DNA of 64,000 nucleotides, taken from contig OW388298.1 of NCBI GenBank assembly GCA_936450465.1, forward strand, positions 13,408,895 to 13,472,894. Reading direction: 5' to 3'. Made by a program: the position numbers and the translations under genes. This DNA comes from Gibbula magus (taxonomy: Eukaryota; Mollusca; Gastropoda; Trochida; Trochidae). Numbering within the stretch: position 1 is the stretch's first letter; every line of letters starts with the position of its first letter. Shown one piece after another: positions 11,639 through 23,409 of the stretch. The notes under the pieces were generated by a model. It worked only from the letters and a program-made list of their open reading frames with translations, had not been told where the DNA came from and did no database searches.

Positions 11639-11850
11639 CTTAAAGGGGCTGTAGCACGTTTTTTTCAAATTATATTTTTCCAATTTCCTATTTATAATGA
11701 TTATAATGTCATTTATATGTACTTTAGAGGGTAAAAAAAATATTATTACACAAACCATGTATCCGTAGTTGAAATAACGATGTTGCGTATAAAGCAAAAA
11801 TTGCATGGCGGCAATTTTATTGTGAACACATTTTATTATTGCGAATATTA
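11639..11850 (+). mobile_element. Truncated TTAA-flanked MITE, family A
   Basis: The left terminus TTAAAGGGGCTGTAGCACG and the internal GCATGGCGGCAATTTTATTG block are present. The right third and right terminus are absent. Confidence 0.8.
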
Positions 11851-13504
11851 TTTAAAAAACCACATCGTGTTTAAAACGTTGAAAACAGCATTTTTAATTG
11901 ATATGAGAATTAAAGAGTGTATGACGCTTTTCATCAAATAATAATGAATGAATAAACAACAACCGACACGACCCAGTGCCGTGTTGAAATCATAAAATCT
12001 GTATTGATATTCGAGTCACGTTCATACTTGGTAATAGCGTCATAATTGTATTATTAAATTGAATAATATTTTGTTAAGAGTTGGGATCGAAATGTAATTT
12101 ACAAAGATGAAATATCATCACAGATATAACACTGCATTGTAACTGGAATACATGTACTGATGTAGTCGACAGTATGACACTGTGTTGGAGATGGAATATA
12201 ATAGTGTCCGAAAATAATGTGATCATGTATTCCCAAATAACCTATGTTACAAGTAGTCCGTTTTCTTAGATAGATATAGAGAATCCTGATTGGTTGCAAT
12301 GAAAGTTTGTTTTGCTCTCGGCAACGTTGTTTCAAAATGAACATTCAATCTGTTCCCATTGAGAAGCGCGAAGTTCCTTCACCTGTCCTTAGCGAAAATA
12401 TTTCCTTCAAGACAGATGTCAGCTAGAGATGTAAGACGAGTTTTTGATAGATATAAGGAAATGTTTTTTTGCATATTTTCATCGCTAGGAGATATTGCTA
12501 GAAATGATAAATTTGGCCTATTTATAACCAAGGTTACGTTGGAAGAAATGACTTAAGTAACATGTGTCAAGTAAATGTATTTTGAATGTTCTGTGGACGT
12601 CAAACGCAGAACTTGTACCGTTCAGATCAAATTTACATATTATTCTTTTGTCGAAATATCATGTGATTCATTTGTTTAGTGAGTACTGCTTAGAACCTGA
12701 TAACGTGATGGAATAGACCATTGGGGTCATTTAAAGAAAAACGAATGTCTCAAGAATGTTTTAACATACTTTGTCAAATGAACACACTGAGCAAATATGC
12801 CTTTCACGGTGTGGAGGTTGTGACGTAGGGCACACACCTCGGTGACGTCACGTCACAGGAAGAAAGCAGACGACAACTAACCGCGGAAACCAACGGTCGA
12901 AGACAACCTACCAAGTTACCTACACTAGTACACAGTGTGATATATTCCAGGAAAGGTATTCTTGGGACTACAAGGTGATTAGTTAACTTAGACTACCGGT
13001 AGAGTACTGATTCCTCTATAAATGAGTGTTCGAAATAGCATGTAATTATTATTGTTTAACTCAGTTCTTTAAATATTTTTTAAATATTTTAATGAGTTCC
13101 TTAACGTTTATTTGCAGTTAAATACACCAGTAAATGAACAAACTTATGGGATGCAGCAATACAATGAAATCCCAACAACTGAACTAATTTAGATCCATCA
13201 TGTTTATAAACCGACTTGTGTGTTAATCGTAATTAAAACATTTATTTTATATGAATAACATTCTTCATCATGGTAAAGGTGTTCTTCATAAAATAAAACT
13301 TTATAACTGAGTACCATAATTCATATCATGTTTTATAAACGTTGGATGTAAGCAGAATTTAAAAACATATCGTGAATTAATTTTGACAATTATTTCTGGA
13401 ATTAACTGAAGTAACTGAACTCGATTGTACGTGTACATTATACAGTCTTCCATAGATGCGAATGAATTTGTGAAGCTTCTAGTCAAATGTTAAACACGTA
13501 ATGT
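11851..13504. other. No gene recognised; CRE-like cluster inside
   Basis: AT-rich DNA with no exon supported. The CRE-like cluster at 12821-12855 is listed separately. Confidence 0.3.
12821..12855. promoter_or_regulatory. Cluster of cAMP-response-element-like sites
   Basis: TGACGTAG at 12821, a perfect TGACGTCA at 12843-12850 and an abutting CGTCA half site at 12851-12855 lie in a locally GC-richer patch (12780-12920). CREB/ATF proteins bind TGACGTCA in animals. No transcript start could be tied to the cluster. Single TGACGTCA sites also occur at 314, 21313, 38967 and 39323, so chance is possible for any one of them. Confidence 0.4.
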
Positions 13505-13565
13505 TTTTAAAGAGATGGTTCTATCGGGATATTTTCTGTGGGAACGACATTCTAAGGTTACATCT
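13505..13565 (-). mobile_element. Fragment of family B TIR element
   Basis: TTTAAAGAGATGGTTCTATC followed by a CGGGATATTTTCTGTGGGAA block matches, in reverse, the right end of the elements at 26761 and 37185. Confidence 0.6.
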
Positions 13566-13693
13566 ATGTTTATACATACTAACAGAACCCAGTTGAAACA
13601 TATAAGTAAGAGTAATAGACAGAGCAATGTGCCGTGAAGTCGATACGAGTGTTGAAAGCTTAGATGCAACATCACAAGTAATCGTTGATGAAT

Positions 13694-14229
13694 TTAAAGG
13701 AGCTATAGCACGTTTTTTGCATATTATGTTTTCTCTAATTTGCCATTTATTATTAAAGTTTATACAATATATTTGTACGTTAATGGATAAAACAAATCAT
13801 TACACGACCCGATAAGTCATATCCATAGAAAACTGCTATCCGTTTTTGGATAAAGCGACGTATAAAGCGACAGTGGTGTGGAACTCTTCAGTGTGAGAGG
13901 TAGATGTATAGGTCTCATGTGCATTTTCAAGCAAGTTGAATATGTCATCATCGTACAATATCTAGAAAACTCTATTCTGAGTGTTTAGGTATCGCTACAT
14001 CATTCAGATCACTTGAACTACCTTCGAGTGGCCATTTTAATGTGAACACATTAAAATGACTAATCGGTGGGAAATGGACTCGCAAAGCTTAACCGAAACA
14101 TGAACATTCGTTTCAGAACTCGTATTATTGATATAGGAGTATTATTTAGCCATTGGTAACACTTAGCCTATTTATATGTTTGTGAGAGCATGTTATTTCA
14201 GAAAGAAAAACGTGCTACAGTGCCTTTAA
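13694..14229 (+). mobile_element. Longer family A-related non-autonomous element (uninterrupted copy)
   Basis: Ends are TTAAAGGAGCTATAGCACG on the left and CGTGCTACAGTGCCTTTAA on the right, about 536 bp, with no open transposase. Internally GGCCATTTTAATGTGAACAC is the unoccupied version of the site filled by a family A MITE at 6890. Confidence 0.8.
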
Positions 14230-15215
14230 TGTGATATTATTTGTCACTTTATAAACGATAAATAAATGTATTTTTTAGTGTTTAGAAATATCTAATTGCT
14301 GTTATGTTCTTATATCATGTAATGCACAAAACAAAATGGTTGATAAAACCCTCTCTTTAACGGGACAACGCCTCAGAATGTAGATGTAGATATCAATAAA
14401 TAAATTGAATGATATCCGTTCTATACATGACTATCCTAATAGAACAAATACGCTTAAATCACCAGTGGCAGTATATATTTAAGACTCAAACAACGAATGA
14501 CGAAGGTGTTATTGCTATGCTATGATGGATTGAGATAGACAAATCCAATAAAAGGTGGTTGGACAGTAATGTAAATTGCAACAATGAAATGGATTCGGAG
14601 AGAGCTCTTTTATTTCATCCTGGTAAGATGTCAAGTATTCAAAGCTTATTTCTTTTTACAAAAGAGCATTGGCATTATATATCTATATTTATTATAAGCT
14701 GAACGGTGATAATGAGTTATAGAATTTCGCCATATCAGATTTTATATCAATGGCTGATGTTCATCTGTTAAACATACAAATAAGATAACAATATATCATG
14801 GATATAACCACATTTTGTATGAAGTGAATCAAAGTGTTCAAATAAAAGATAAACAAGCACAAATAGGAGCGTGGTTCACTAATACACACCATCCCTTCAT
14901 GTGTAATATATTTGTACATTCATTTGTATCATAACAAAATAAGTTTGACATGATTCATATAGCTCCATCAGATTAATAATTTGTATAATGTATTATGTCA
15001 TTATCAATATTACCATTATTACTATAGTAGAAGAATGTGCACAAACTTAAGTAACAAGTAGCTGAATAGGTTTTCTGCAAACAATAATTTAGATCTCATA
15101 ATACGACTATAGTTGGTCGGGGGCATAAAAAGTGAACATGAATGTTTTGAAAGATCATGTCAAATATTAAAGGTTACGTCACTAATCGCTCTTTCGCCCT
15201 CTCGTAAAAAGCGAT
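14230..15215. other. No gene recognised
   Basis: AT-rich; no exon or repeat recognised. Confidence 0.3.
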
Positions 15216-15224
15216 AAATAATAA

Positions 15225-15262
<38 letters not shown>

Positions 15263-15263
15263 C
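15216..15263. repeat. (AAT)n microsatellite, 3' tail of a LINE
   Basis: About 16 AAT units with one interruption. On the minus strand it is an (ATT)n tract immediately after the end of the LINE at 15264-15782, as is usual for LINE clades with microsatellite tails. Confidence 0.9.
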
Positions 15264-15782
15264 ATTTCTAACGCGCCTGGTTTCCAGCTTCCAGCTGTTC
15301 AACGGCGCAGTAACACTTCTAGGCAACATAGAGCTCAGAGAAAAGAAAAGTTTTTAAGTGGGTTCGGAAAGATAAGACGTTCTCGATGCATCAGAGTTTG
15401 AGTGGAATAGAGTTTCAAAGGACTGGGGCTGTTACTGAAAATGCACTATTGCCAAGTTTTGTTCTGGTCCCAGGAACACACAGCAGACAACTTTTTTCTG
15501 ATCTGAGAGACCTTGAGGGTTGGTACACGCTGATGAGTTCTCTCATGTATAGGGGAAAGTCATCTTCATACAGAGATCTGTGTGTCAGAACAAGGATCTT
15601 GAATTGTATCCGTTGTTGGATTGGTAGCCAGTGCAGCTGCCCGTAGAATGGGAGTTGTGTGGTCTCTTGGTTTAGTTCTTGTGATGATACTGGCTGCACG
15701 ATTCTGAACAAGTTACAGACTGTGAATATTGCCTGATCCGATCAGTAGAGAATTGCAGTAGTCAAGTCTCGAGGACACGTAA
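15264..15782 (-). pseudogene. Decayed non-LTR retrotransposon, C-terminal ORF2 fragment
   Basis: Minus-strand frames show, in order, SSRLDYCNSLL, LVQNRAASIITRTKPRDHT, QLHWLPIQQRIQFKILVL, YQPSRSLRSEK and NSAFSVTAPVL. This is the region after the RT domain typical of many invertebrate LINEs. It has an in-frame stop before LVQN, a frameshift before QLHWLP, a Trp-to-stop change after APVL, and 5' truncation at about 15782. The GCGCGTTAGAAATGTA end runs into the (ATT)n tail. It cannot encode a functional enzyme. Confidence 0.9.
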
Positions 15783-15788
15783 TGGGAT

Positions 15789-15935
15789 AAAGCAATATCT
15801 CAACACGACAAAGCGATATAGTTACACGACGAAGCGATATGGTCACGCGACAAACCGTAATAAGGCAGTACGACAAAGCGATATTGCCACTGGACAAAAT
15901 AATATTGGCGCATGACAAAGCAATAAACGCCATTT
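15789..15935. repeat. ~21-bp tandem repeat, about seven units
   Basis: Units like AAAGCGATATAGTTACACGAC follow each other with drift (AAGCAATATC.., GAAGCGATATGG.., AAACCGTAATAAGG..). The array starts at the truncated 5' end of the LINE. Confidence 0.8.
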
Positions 15936-16084
15936 CGCTTTGTCACGCAGCTATATTGCTTTATCGCTCTTTTGCTTTCGAAAAGAATATCATGATCACA
16001 AAGTGAAAATGTGCACCTTATTTGAAAGGTCACAAGAAATGCACATGACAAACATGAAGGCCTAGTACTAATTACTTACTTTGA

Positions 16085-16600
16085 AAACATGCTTTCTGCG
16101 CCAAGGGCAAGGTCACAAGGTCACAAGGTCAAACATTAATACCTTGTCTGCAAGGTCTCATCACAACGGTTAGTTTCAAAGGCCTATCACTGGCTAGTAT
16201 TATATTACCATGGTTAAACATTTCGCAAAAAATAAATTGCGTCATGGTCAATGTGTCAAGGTAAGAACTTATGATCTCATGGTCCAAACAAAAGGGAAGC
16301 GCACATGAAGTATCAAATGCCTTACACTGACAAATCAAATGTTATGTTCAAGGTTAAAGGTTTCGAAAAATCCTTCCTCTGCCAAGGTCATGGTCGTACG
16401 GTAAGACATTGACCAAATCTGACAGGTCACATCGAAATGAATACGCAGGTCTAGTATCAATGACATATCAAACGCCAAAGTTATGTTATGGCCAAGTTAT
16501 GTTATGGCCAAGTTATGTTATGGCCAAGTTATGTTATGGCCAAGTTTTCCGGACTAACGGACTGAAAGACGGACAAGTGAAAACAATATAACCCAGGAAT
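16085..16600. repeat. AAGGTCA-rich degenerate repeat with a 16-bp minisatellite
   Basis: Repeated CAAGGTCAC/CCAAGGTCATGG words occur, then four units of about GTTATGTTATGGCCAA between 16480 and 16545, then a GGACTGAAAGACGGACAAG end. The same family occurs at 26475-26740 and 36920-37155. AAGGTCA is also a nuclear-receptor half site, but the repeat nature is the simpler explanation. Confidence 0.7.
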
Positions 16601-18883
16601 CTTCGATTTTTGGACATAACCATCAGTTCTAAATGAGCAGATTGATGGTACTTTAGGTGTAATCAAACTGTGTCACGGGCGAGTTATGAAAACGGATATT
16701 AGCCTTGCGAATGGAAACACAATAGATGTAAAACGAGATAAAGCGTTATTTCCATAGGGAACAACACCAGCGCCCTAAAAGATTACTTACGTTTTCACTA
16801 AGCAAAGAATAAAATCGCCACATCACAAAACATATGTAAGCTGAAGTTTAGCGAATGTAAAGCAAACTATTACAAATATTCTATGTCACGAAATGTTATT
16901 TCACAGATAAGGACAATAGGGCCAGGAAAGTGAAGCATGTGCTCAATAGTTTACATCTTATACGAACAGTTAAAACACAGTCGAGATTGTTGCTGAAAGA
17001 ATCCCCAGGCATCTATTTCCCATGTTACTTCAGCATCCTGGTGTTGAGTCTCCTTCAGAGGCCGTGCATAGTTGATCTAAATGATCTGAACCCTGCAAAA
17101 AATAGAAATAAACATGGTATTAGTCAAGAAAAGACAGATATCCTCTATATATTATAGATCGACGTCATGCTTTGTTTACGACACAAGTCTCTGCATATTA
17201 GTAGTTGCCGAGTAAGAGCGAAGCGCGAGTGTTCTACAGATAGTATGACATAACACGTTCTGTTATAATAAAATTCATGAAATTTACGTAAATACGCAAA
17301 TATCCACCCTCAATCATATGTTACTCACCGTTAACGCATTTAGAATGCAACGTCAATTTGCAAAGACGAAGCAGGACTCATAACATTGTTTATGGCATTG
17401 TATCACCCATCTTCCCACGCAAGGCATAAGCGCGAGTTATGCCTTGCGTGGGAAGATGATTGGCATTCGGCATAACGAACTTCGAACTTCTGAAATTTAT
17501 TTTGATTGAGCGGACTCCAACGAAGGGATCCGAAATGCCAACATTGAAGATAATTAAGATATAAAAATAAATGATAGTCAAAACTGCAATGCAGGAAGAA
17601 ACTCACACTTTGAAGCTGACCCGGTTCATGACACAATCCGATCGGATACAAACGTCTGATCGGGATAATAATAAAAAATAAGTTAAGAGACCGTTTTTCT
17701 GTGACATAGGCCTCGAGACACTTCGCAACATACAATTCAGTCGAATGAGCTCATAACATGTAAACAACCACTTCGGTAAGTCAATACAATTGAAGAAACT
17801 TTTCGAGGTTAAAGCGAGAAAATACAACTCTCCATCTGGTTAATGGAAGTGTTTCACTTTAGCAGTCTTTTGATTGGTACACTCAACCTCCCAGCGTAGG
17901 CAGCTGATTGAATGAAATACCAGCCAAGGGAGGTAATTAAGTTATTGGGTCGAGCCATGCATGGGTCCAGAGTATACTGATTAGACTTTACGGGGTTTAC
18001 CAATCGAGAGTCGGGAAGACTCAGACACGCTAAGTGGTTACAGTGATAGCATTGCGCTGACAGTTTAAGTGCTGACACATGCACCAAGTCCCGTGTGCGT
18101 TGAAGCGCAACGAGGCGAGATCTAATTGGCAGAGTCCAGAAGAAATGATGATATTACGAGCTCGAGTTTCCTGTCCCTGCATATAGAGTCCCTGGTCTGG
18201 CTTGAATGTAAACACAGTTTGAAAAGTCAAGTTAGAGCAAGACGCCTTAACATGTACCTGTATGCAGAAATGAAGCGTACGCATGTGATTGTCGAGTGTC
18301 TTTGTAAAGGTTTGATCGCGATCATATCAGTAATGAATCTCTTGCCGCTATAAAAATTACGAATTCGCCATGACTAAGCATTTTCTTTTGAATACTGGTT
18401 CGTTGTATTTGTAATATTTTTTATTTTGTTTTGAAATTTCATTTGTCAATATTGTACAAGGATAGATATATACAAAGCATTCGATTTCATTACACTTTGC
18501 ACTTTGAGTATTTCAGCAATTGAAGAAGATTTGCAACATACCTGCTTCTCCGTCGCACTGAAACAGGAAGCACTTATTTGATTATTTATATAAATTGTAT
18601 TATATAAATTCCTTACAGTATATGCCCTTGTCTTCACGAGGGTTAATTTCTTTATATATAGTTTAAACAAAATTAACTTCCAATGGTTTATATGTTGATA
18701 ATTCCGCTTGAAGAAGACACATTTAACTGCAGTGTGACCAACAGGTAAATAATATTGCCTTTGCAAGTAAAGGATGTGATGAGGTTTATTATGATGAGGA
18801 TTTGGAAACAAGAGAATAAATGAAAGTGTCCGTTTACTGATTTACACACACAATATCGTGTTATAAACAGTTTAGGAGTATAT
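16601..18883. other. No gene recognised
   Basis: Several reading frames of 60-120 codons exist here on both strands, but none shows a domain, splice pattern or repeat match. A perfect palindrome at 17408-17458 is listed separately. The 3' exons of the minus-strand Ig receptor (cytoplasmic tail) should lie in or left of this region but were not identified. Confidence 0.3.
17408..17458. repeat. Perfect palindrome, 22-bp arms and 7-nt loop
   Basis: CATCTTCCCACGC...GCATAA (17408-17429) is followed by GCGCGAG and then its exact reverse complement (17437-17458). It is GC-richer than its surroundings. No homologous copy was seen elsewhere in the window. Confidence 0.95.
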
Positions 18884-19247
18884 ATTAAAGGGGCAGTACC
18901 AGGTTTTTTTCGCGCAAATAAGTCGATGACATGTATTGGAAAAATAATGTCACCAATAGTAAAACACTCTTCTTCCTTCGGAAACTCAAGTTAAAAGATT
19001 GCGTGTACGTGATTCGCTAAAGCCATGGGAATCGTTTTTGTAATTCGAAATAATAAAAGGTTTTCACATTAAAATAATCGCCATGCAATATTTGCTTTAT
19101 ATGTAAAACCGTTACTACCACTACGGATTATTTGTGTAATAAGATTTGTTTCCCCTCTAAAATAACTATAAATGACAAGAACTATCATTATAAATGGGGA
19201 ATTTGAAAGAAATAAAAATTGAAAAAAATGTGGTACAGCCCCTTTAA
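18884..19247 (-). mobile_element. TTAA-flanked MITE, family A
   Basis: The left end is TTAAAGGGGCAGTACCAGG and the right end CAGCCCCTTTAA. It is internally colinear with 24042-24404, including the AAGCCATGGGAATCG block. Termini are more diverged than in the other copies. Confidence 0.85.
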
Positions 19248-19442
19248 ACTTGGTCATTGACGTACCGACTGCTTACTTTTTCATCAGATGTGAGTATGAA
19301 ATATGTTCACCCAGAACATGCAGGAAATCTATCACAGATTTTGTTCATTCCCATTTTTACGCCATTGCACAATGACATTTCCAAGTCCATTTACATAAAA
19401 ATGTGACTATTGCAATAATTCTAAATTCTAATTCTGAGTTAC

Positions 19443-19562
19443 CTGACTTTTTTCTACATCTGTAGATCTCAACGGAAATAAGGAGAACAAGAGCGAAAAC
19501 CATTATGGCGAGAGAGATGTCAATTTCAATAGCTCCAGTCAGTGTTGAAATTGTAGATGATG
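19443..19562 (-). CDS. Transmembrane exon of the Ig-superfamily receptor
   Basis: On the minus strand the acceptor is CATCTGAAATTTCAG and the donor AAGTCAG|gtaact. The 120-nt exon is phase 1-1, like the Ig exons upstream at 23-26 kb. Joined to 23015-23248 it gives a Ser codon at the junction and continues SSTISTLTGAIEID, then a hydrophobic span ISLAIMVFALVLLISVEIY, then the basic stop-transfer RCRKK. This predicts a single-pass type I membrane protein with the Ig domains outside. Downstream tail exons were not found, so the signalling motifs of this gene are unknown. Matching phase, strand and order make the assignment good, but other exons may lie between. Confidence 0.78.
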
Positions 19563-20220
19563 CTGAAATTTCAGATGGTATATTTATTGACGGATAGACA
19601 TAAAAGTATAAATAAGACAAACGCATAATGTTTATGATCGTATCGATAATATTAACTCGGTTATTTTCACCCCTATGGGTAATAAAATGGTGTAATAATC
19701 TTTATTTAAGATCTTATCATAATGGTTCAAAGGAATATTTAAATTACAACTTTCACAACAGTATTCATAGTTTTAAACACTGTACCTAAGCAATACACTA
19801 ACACTACATCAACAAATGTTTTCGAGATCACAGATGCACTATAAAAGAACATTCAACCAAATGTTACTGAAACGCTTTAATGTATTACTAAGCGGTGACT
19901 CATGTACACTTCATAGACCAAATCAACTTCCCTGCTGTATCAGTTCTATTTTAAGAGTTGTTTGATACGAAAGGCATTTGATATTGAAGCATTAATGAGT
20001 TAACATTTTCAATAAAGCCAATTGGCCTCCCTTGTTTCATCATGTGTGTTTATTTACATCTTCAATAAAGCCTACAGGCCATTGTTTATCTACTTACTCC
20101 CCCTCATGTTTGTATTACAAATCCCCATTGTATACCATTCTCATGCATGTTAATCTCCCTGATTGAGTTTCCTCACTATTGTTTTGTTTGCTATATAAAT
20201 GTACCATATTTTGTTATTTC
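19563..20220. other. Intronic DNA with repeat remains
   Basis: No exon recognised. AAAGCC.ATTGGCC and AAAGCCTACAGGCC, each preceded by TTCAATA, recur near 20015 and 20070 and probably belong to the same retroelement end that carries the ribozyme-like motif at 20227. Confidence 0.3.
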
Positions 20221-20226
20221 CTTACA

Positions 20227-20273
20227 TTCCACCTGATGAAGGAGTGAGTATGTACTCCGAAACGTCGTGTATT
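20227..20273 (+). ncRNA. Hammerhead-ribozyme-like motif
   Basis: In order: CTGATGA (20233-20239), a stem GGAGT...ACTCC (20241-20245 / 20254-20258), GAAA (20259-20262), then CGTC with the expected cleavage position after C20266. CAC/GTG closes the outer helix. This is the core of a type I hammerhead with a minimal helix III, as described for Penelope-like elements. One extra A (20240) lies between the core and stem II, so activity is not assured. It probably represents the terminal repeat of a Penelope-like element; no ORF is next to it. Confidence 0.65.
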
Positions 20274-20340
20274 TTCACATTTAAGAAGTTGTTATCCAGA
20301 AAATATTCCTGTTCTTATGCATACCACTTCTAAATGCCCT

Positions 20341-21836
20341 TCAAAGACCCAAATTCAAAGCTGTGTTAATGATTCTAGTAAACTTATTATTTCAAATTGT
20401 TTCATATGTAGGATACATTGTAATAAAATGTAATCACAACTGCACTATTGTTGACACAACACATTGACACTGACCCTCCAAGACTAAATCCCATGTTCCA
20501 TCTGAGGAAAACAAGTGGCCAAAGCCAAACTAAATACACTCTAACAAATACTAACTTTTGCAACTACAAAACATTGAAACAATACCATTCGTATACTTTC
20601 ACATTTAATTGACATGGATATCGCTGGATATATTCTCCATCCAAGTTGACAACAGCTGTCACATAGTAACTAATATTACATTAACCACAGATACGCCTGT
20701 ATAGTATGCAATCACCCGAACCAATGCAAAATCGCTTAGCGATTGTAATGCATACATAATACAATAACATCGATATCTCACTACATTTCCCATGCTCTTG
20801 AAGTGCACATATCACACAGCGCATTGTACATGGATGAATTTCGCTATTATAAGCACCGTTACCGGCCCTTGTTAAGTGTAAACAAATAAAATAAAAACTT
20901 CAAAGATATAGCCCGTGAGCCTCACAAAATGCTTCGTGAATTTATTCACACAACTCAATTTTTTTGTATTTCAACTCTTATAACTTGGTGTTTTAGCAAA
21001 TCAGCGAGTTGGTTTGCCTACACACTGAATCCAGTCCTTAGGATGTCTGATATCATAATAGGAATAAATAGAGAATATTACCCGAGGAAGAGTGTTATGA
21101 AACGAGTGTGAACTATTCTATTGACCGATCGAGAGCGAGGGTTATCCACAAATTTGCACGTGTTTCGTAAACGTCTTATATATATTACACACTTTCGATT
21201 GTAAACAATTATTAGCCATTCTATTCCATCTGATTCGCGTAAAAGTAGCCAGGAAACGACCCACTTCTCTTGCCAATGGAAAGCTGCAGGGACGTAGCAA
21301 ACAATCGTAGTATGACGTCACAGATGACACAATACTAGATGTAACGTAGAACGAATGGTTGCTCATATAAATTATATTATAAAATGTTAGTTATTAATTA
21401 TTTCCGTATTTGCCCAAATACAGGTCCGAGGTCCGTTGAGGACCTGTAACTCGACCAATACGGAAATACTTAAATAATGACAATTTTATTGATAACCCTT
21501 TTTAAAGCCTATTTGCACAACACTAAGCATCTCATTTATATTGAATTAATCATTATAAACAAGATTGGTGAACAGATATCAAGGGTAAAAGTTATGAAGC
21601 GACAGTTTCGGGCTTCCCCCAAATGTGAGACTGCGCATGCTCTTACTCATATTGGCCAAGTTTGTCTCGTATTGGCCCTGTTTTTCCTGTATTGGCCCAG
21701 TTTGCCCGTATTGGACCAGCTGTCGAATCATAAATACGGTATATACGTGTAATAACATTGATCAATAAATTCGGTCATATAACAAGGTTACATTTGAGAT
21801 AAACTACCTTCAACAGTACAAATGCTTGTACTTTTT
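20341..21836. other. No gene recognised
   Basis: Intronic relative to the minus-strand receptor. Contains the foldback at 21399-21468. No exon with convincing Ig character was found, although additional Ig exons between 19.6 and 23.0 kb cannot be excluded. Confidence 0.3.
21399..21468. repeat. Nested foldback
   Basis: Outer arms TATTTCCGTATT (21399-21410) and AATACGGAAATA (21457-21468) enclose inner arms ACAGGTCC and GGACCTGT. The whole 70-bp segment can fold into one interrupted hairpin. Confidence 0.8.
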
Positions 21837-21837
21837 C

Positions 21838-21947
21838 GGGCCGAGTCGCATGTGGTATTCGAACCAACTACTCTGATTATGGCACCTATCGTCAGTACTG
21901 ACAGTACCAACAGCTTAGCACACGACCATTTCGCCTCGAGGTCCAAA
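21838..21947 (-). mobile_element. tRNA-like SINE head (tentative)
   Basis: On the minus strand GAGGCGAAATGGTCG resembles an A box and GGTTCGAATACC a B box, about 60 nt apart, with GGACCTCGAG and CTCGGCCCG near the two ends. The spacing is longer than in an ordinary tRNA, so a tRNA-derived SINE is likelier than a tRNA gene. Confidence 0.45.
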
Positions 21948-22218
21948 AGTCGATAGTTATTTTACATTCAGTACCCCTCTGACAATCGTAAGATTGCCCA
22001 GCTCCCAAGACTGAATGCAAACAAATACAAATACAAACTTTGTTCAGCCATATGCGTAATACGGAAAATTACGCAATACGGAGGCATATACATACATCGT
22101 TTCGTGCTAATCCTTTTCGAGTATCTATATTGCTTAAACAATCTTAGTAAAATAGCATAGATGATCAGAACATCAAGTTGTGGGGGACCGCGGTAATCTT
22201 CCAAACGTTACAAAACTA

Positions 22219-22771
22219 CACTCAACGGCAGGAGAAACGTTACCACATTTTCAACAGTGTAAAAAACGAAATACCGCTGCCTGAGAAAGCCGATTTTGAA
22301 TGGGTTTTTTTAATATAGTGACATGATTTGTAAAGAGCTACCCACTATTTCATACTTTTATTTTAATGTATGCGCAAGTGCACTTGGGGTGTTGAAATCG
22401 CTTTTTCAAAATGGTTTTTGGCCCGAATGTTTGCCATCAGCTTCATAATTCATAAACTGTAGAAATTCCATTAAAAAATTATGTTGTCGACATTAATGAC
22501 ATTCTTGGAGTTCAATTTGGTGACGCGGTTTTACTGTAGGACGTCATAAAACAAAACCAAAAAGCCTCTTTTGACTGTCCCATCTCGTCTTGTTAAGGAG
22601 ATCCTAAAATGGTGATTTCTAAAACGCTTGTTTCTCTGAAACACGAACAGATAATGTTTTAAAATTTCAAATTTAGTTCAATTGGCGTCTGATGACATGA
22701 CATAGTCGTGTTTATTACCCGATTGAATTATCTTCTATTTTGTATGGTGACGGTTTTTTTGCGGTTTAGTG
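22219..22771. mobile_element. Non-autonomous TIR element with TA flanks
   Basis: The left end CACTCAACGGCAGGAGAAAC and the right end, read in reverse, CACTAAACCGCAAAAAAACC match at about 20 of 26 positions. TA dinucleotides flank both ends (22217-22218, 22772-22773). No transposase is inside. This fits a Tc1/mariner-type MITE. Its right end abuts the 24-bp minisatellite at the edge of the segmental duplication. Confidence 0.55.
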
Positions 22772-22843
22772 TATCAGTAATTGTGTACTTATGTGTATCA
22801 GTAATTGTGTACTTATGTGTATCAGTAATTGTGTACTTATGTG
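22769..22843. repeat. 24-bp minisatellite at the duplication edge
   Basis: Three tandem units begin GTGTATCAGTAATTG and end TACTTAT. The second copy of the duplicated block begins inside this array (33239) with about one and a half units. Confidence 0.95.
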
Positions 22844-23014
22844 TACTAAACTTAGTTTCATCGTAATAGATTGGTACGATGGTAGTATTAGTATAACGCT
22901 TCTACTTTATTGTCATAATTATAATACATTCCTAAATATACAAACGCCCTAGAGTCACGAAATGATACAAGGGTATACGGTTCATTCACTTAAGTGGCAC
23001 TTTTCAATACTTAC

Positions 23015-23248
23015 ATAATACGGTGACATTGACGCTCCTGGATAAAGTGCCATGCTTATTCTGAGCTGTACAATTGGTCCCAAACTGACCTCTACCCATG
23101 CTGAAGTCCACCTGTCCCAGACCATTGGTCACCTGACCATCACTTCCTCTCCAGGTAATATTACACCTGGGATTGCAATCAGCGCTGCAGGTAACATGGT
23201 CTCCTTCAAGAACACGATCCGGGATCATCTGGATCGAGTCTGGTCCAT
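23015..23248 (-). CDS. Ig-domain exon 3 (C2-like) of the receptor
   Basis: The acceptor is TATATGTTTAG and the donor GTATTAT|gtaagt; 234 nt, phase 1-1. Joined to the previous exon it starts YGPDSIQMIPDRVLEGD, where YGP is the usual inter-domain linker of Ig proteins. It continues HVTCSADCNPRCNITW (B-strand Cys, C-strand Trp) and FGTNCTAQNKHGT (F-strand Cys), ending VNVTVL. Sequons NIT, NCT and NVT suggest glycosylation. The extra CNPRC pair is unusual and may form a small internal disulfide. The F strand lacks the classic D-x-G-x-Y form. It acts outside the cell, membrane-proximal if no further exon intervenes before the TM exon at 19443-19562. Confidence 0.85.
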
Positions 23249-23409
23249 CTAAACATATACTTGTACAATACATATATATATTTAGAGTTTGAACAGTCTG
23301 TACACCAAGAATAATATATCCATCAACTTGACGTTTGAATACCATCATAACTAATATTGATATCATATATAACAATGCTTAGGTTTAAAGGCAAGAGCGA
23401 TGTACCTAC

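Noticed and set aside
15386..15646. Plus-strand 86-codon frame
   Set aside because: Shadow of the LINE fragment on the other strand.
18542..18557. 16-nt micro-exon (TTTCAG|TGCGACGG...GCAG|gtatgt) as a receptor tail exon
   Set aside because: The splice signals look good, but so short a segment carries no coding evidence and such chance pairs are common.
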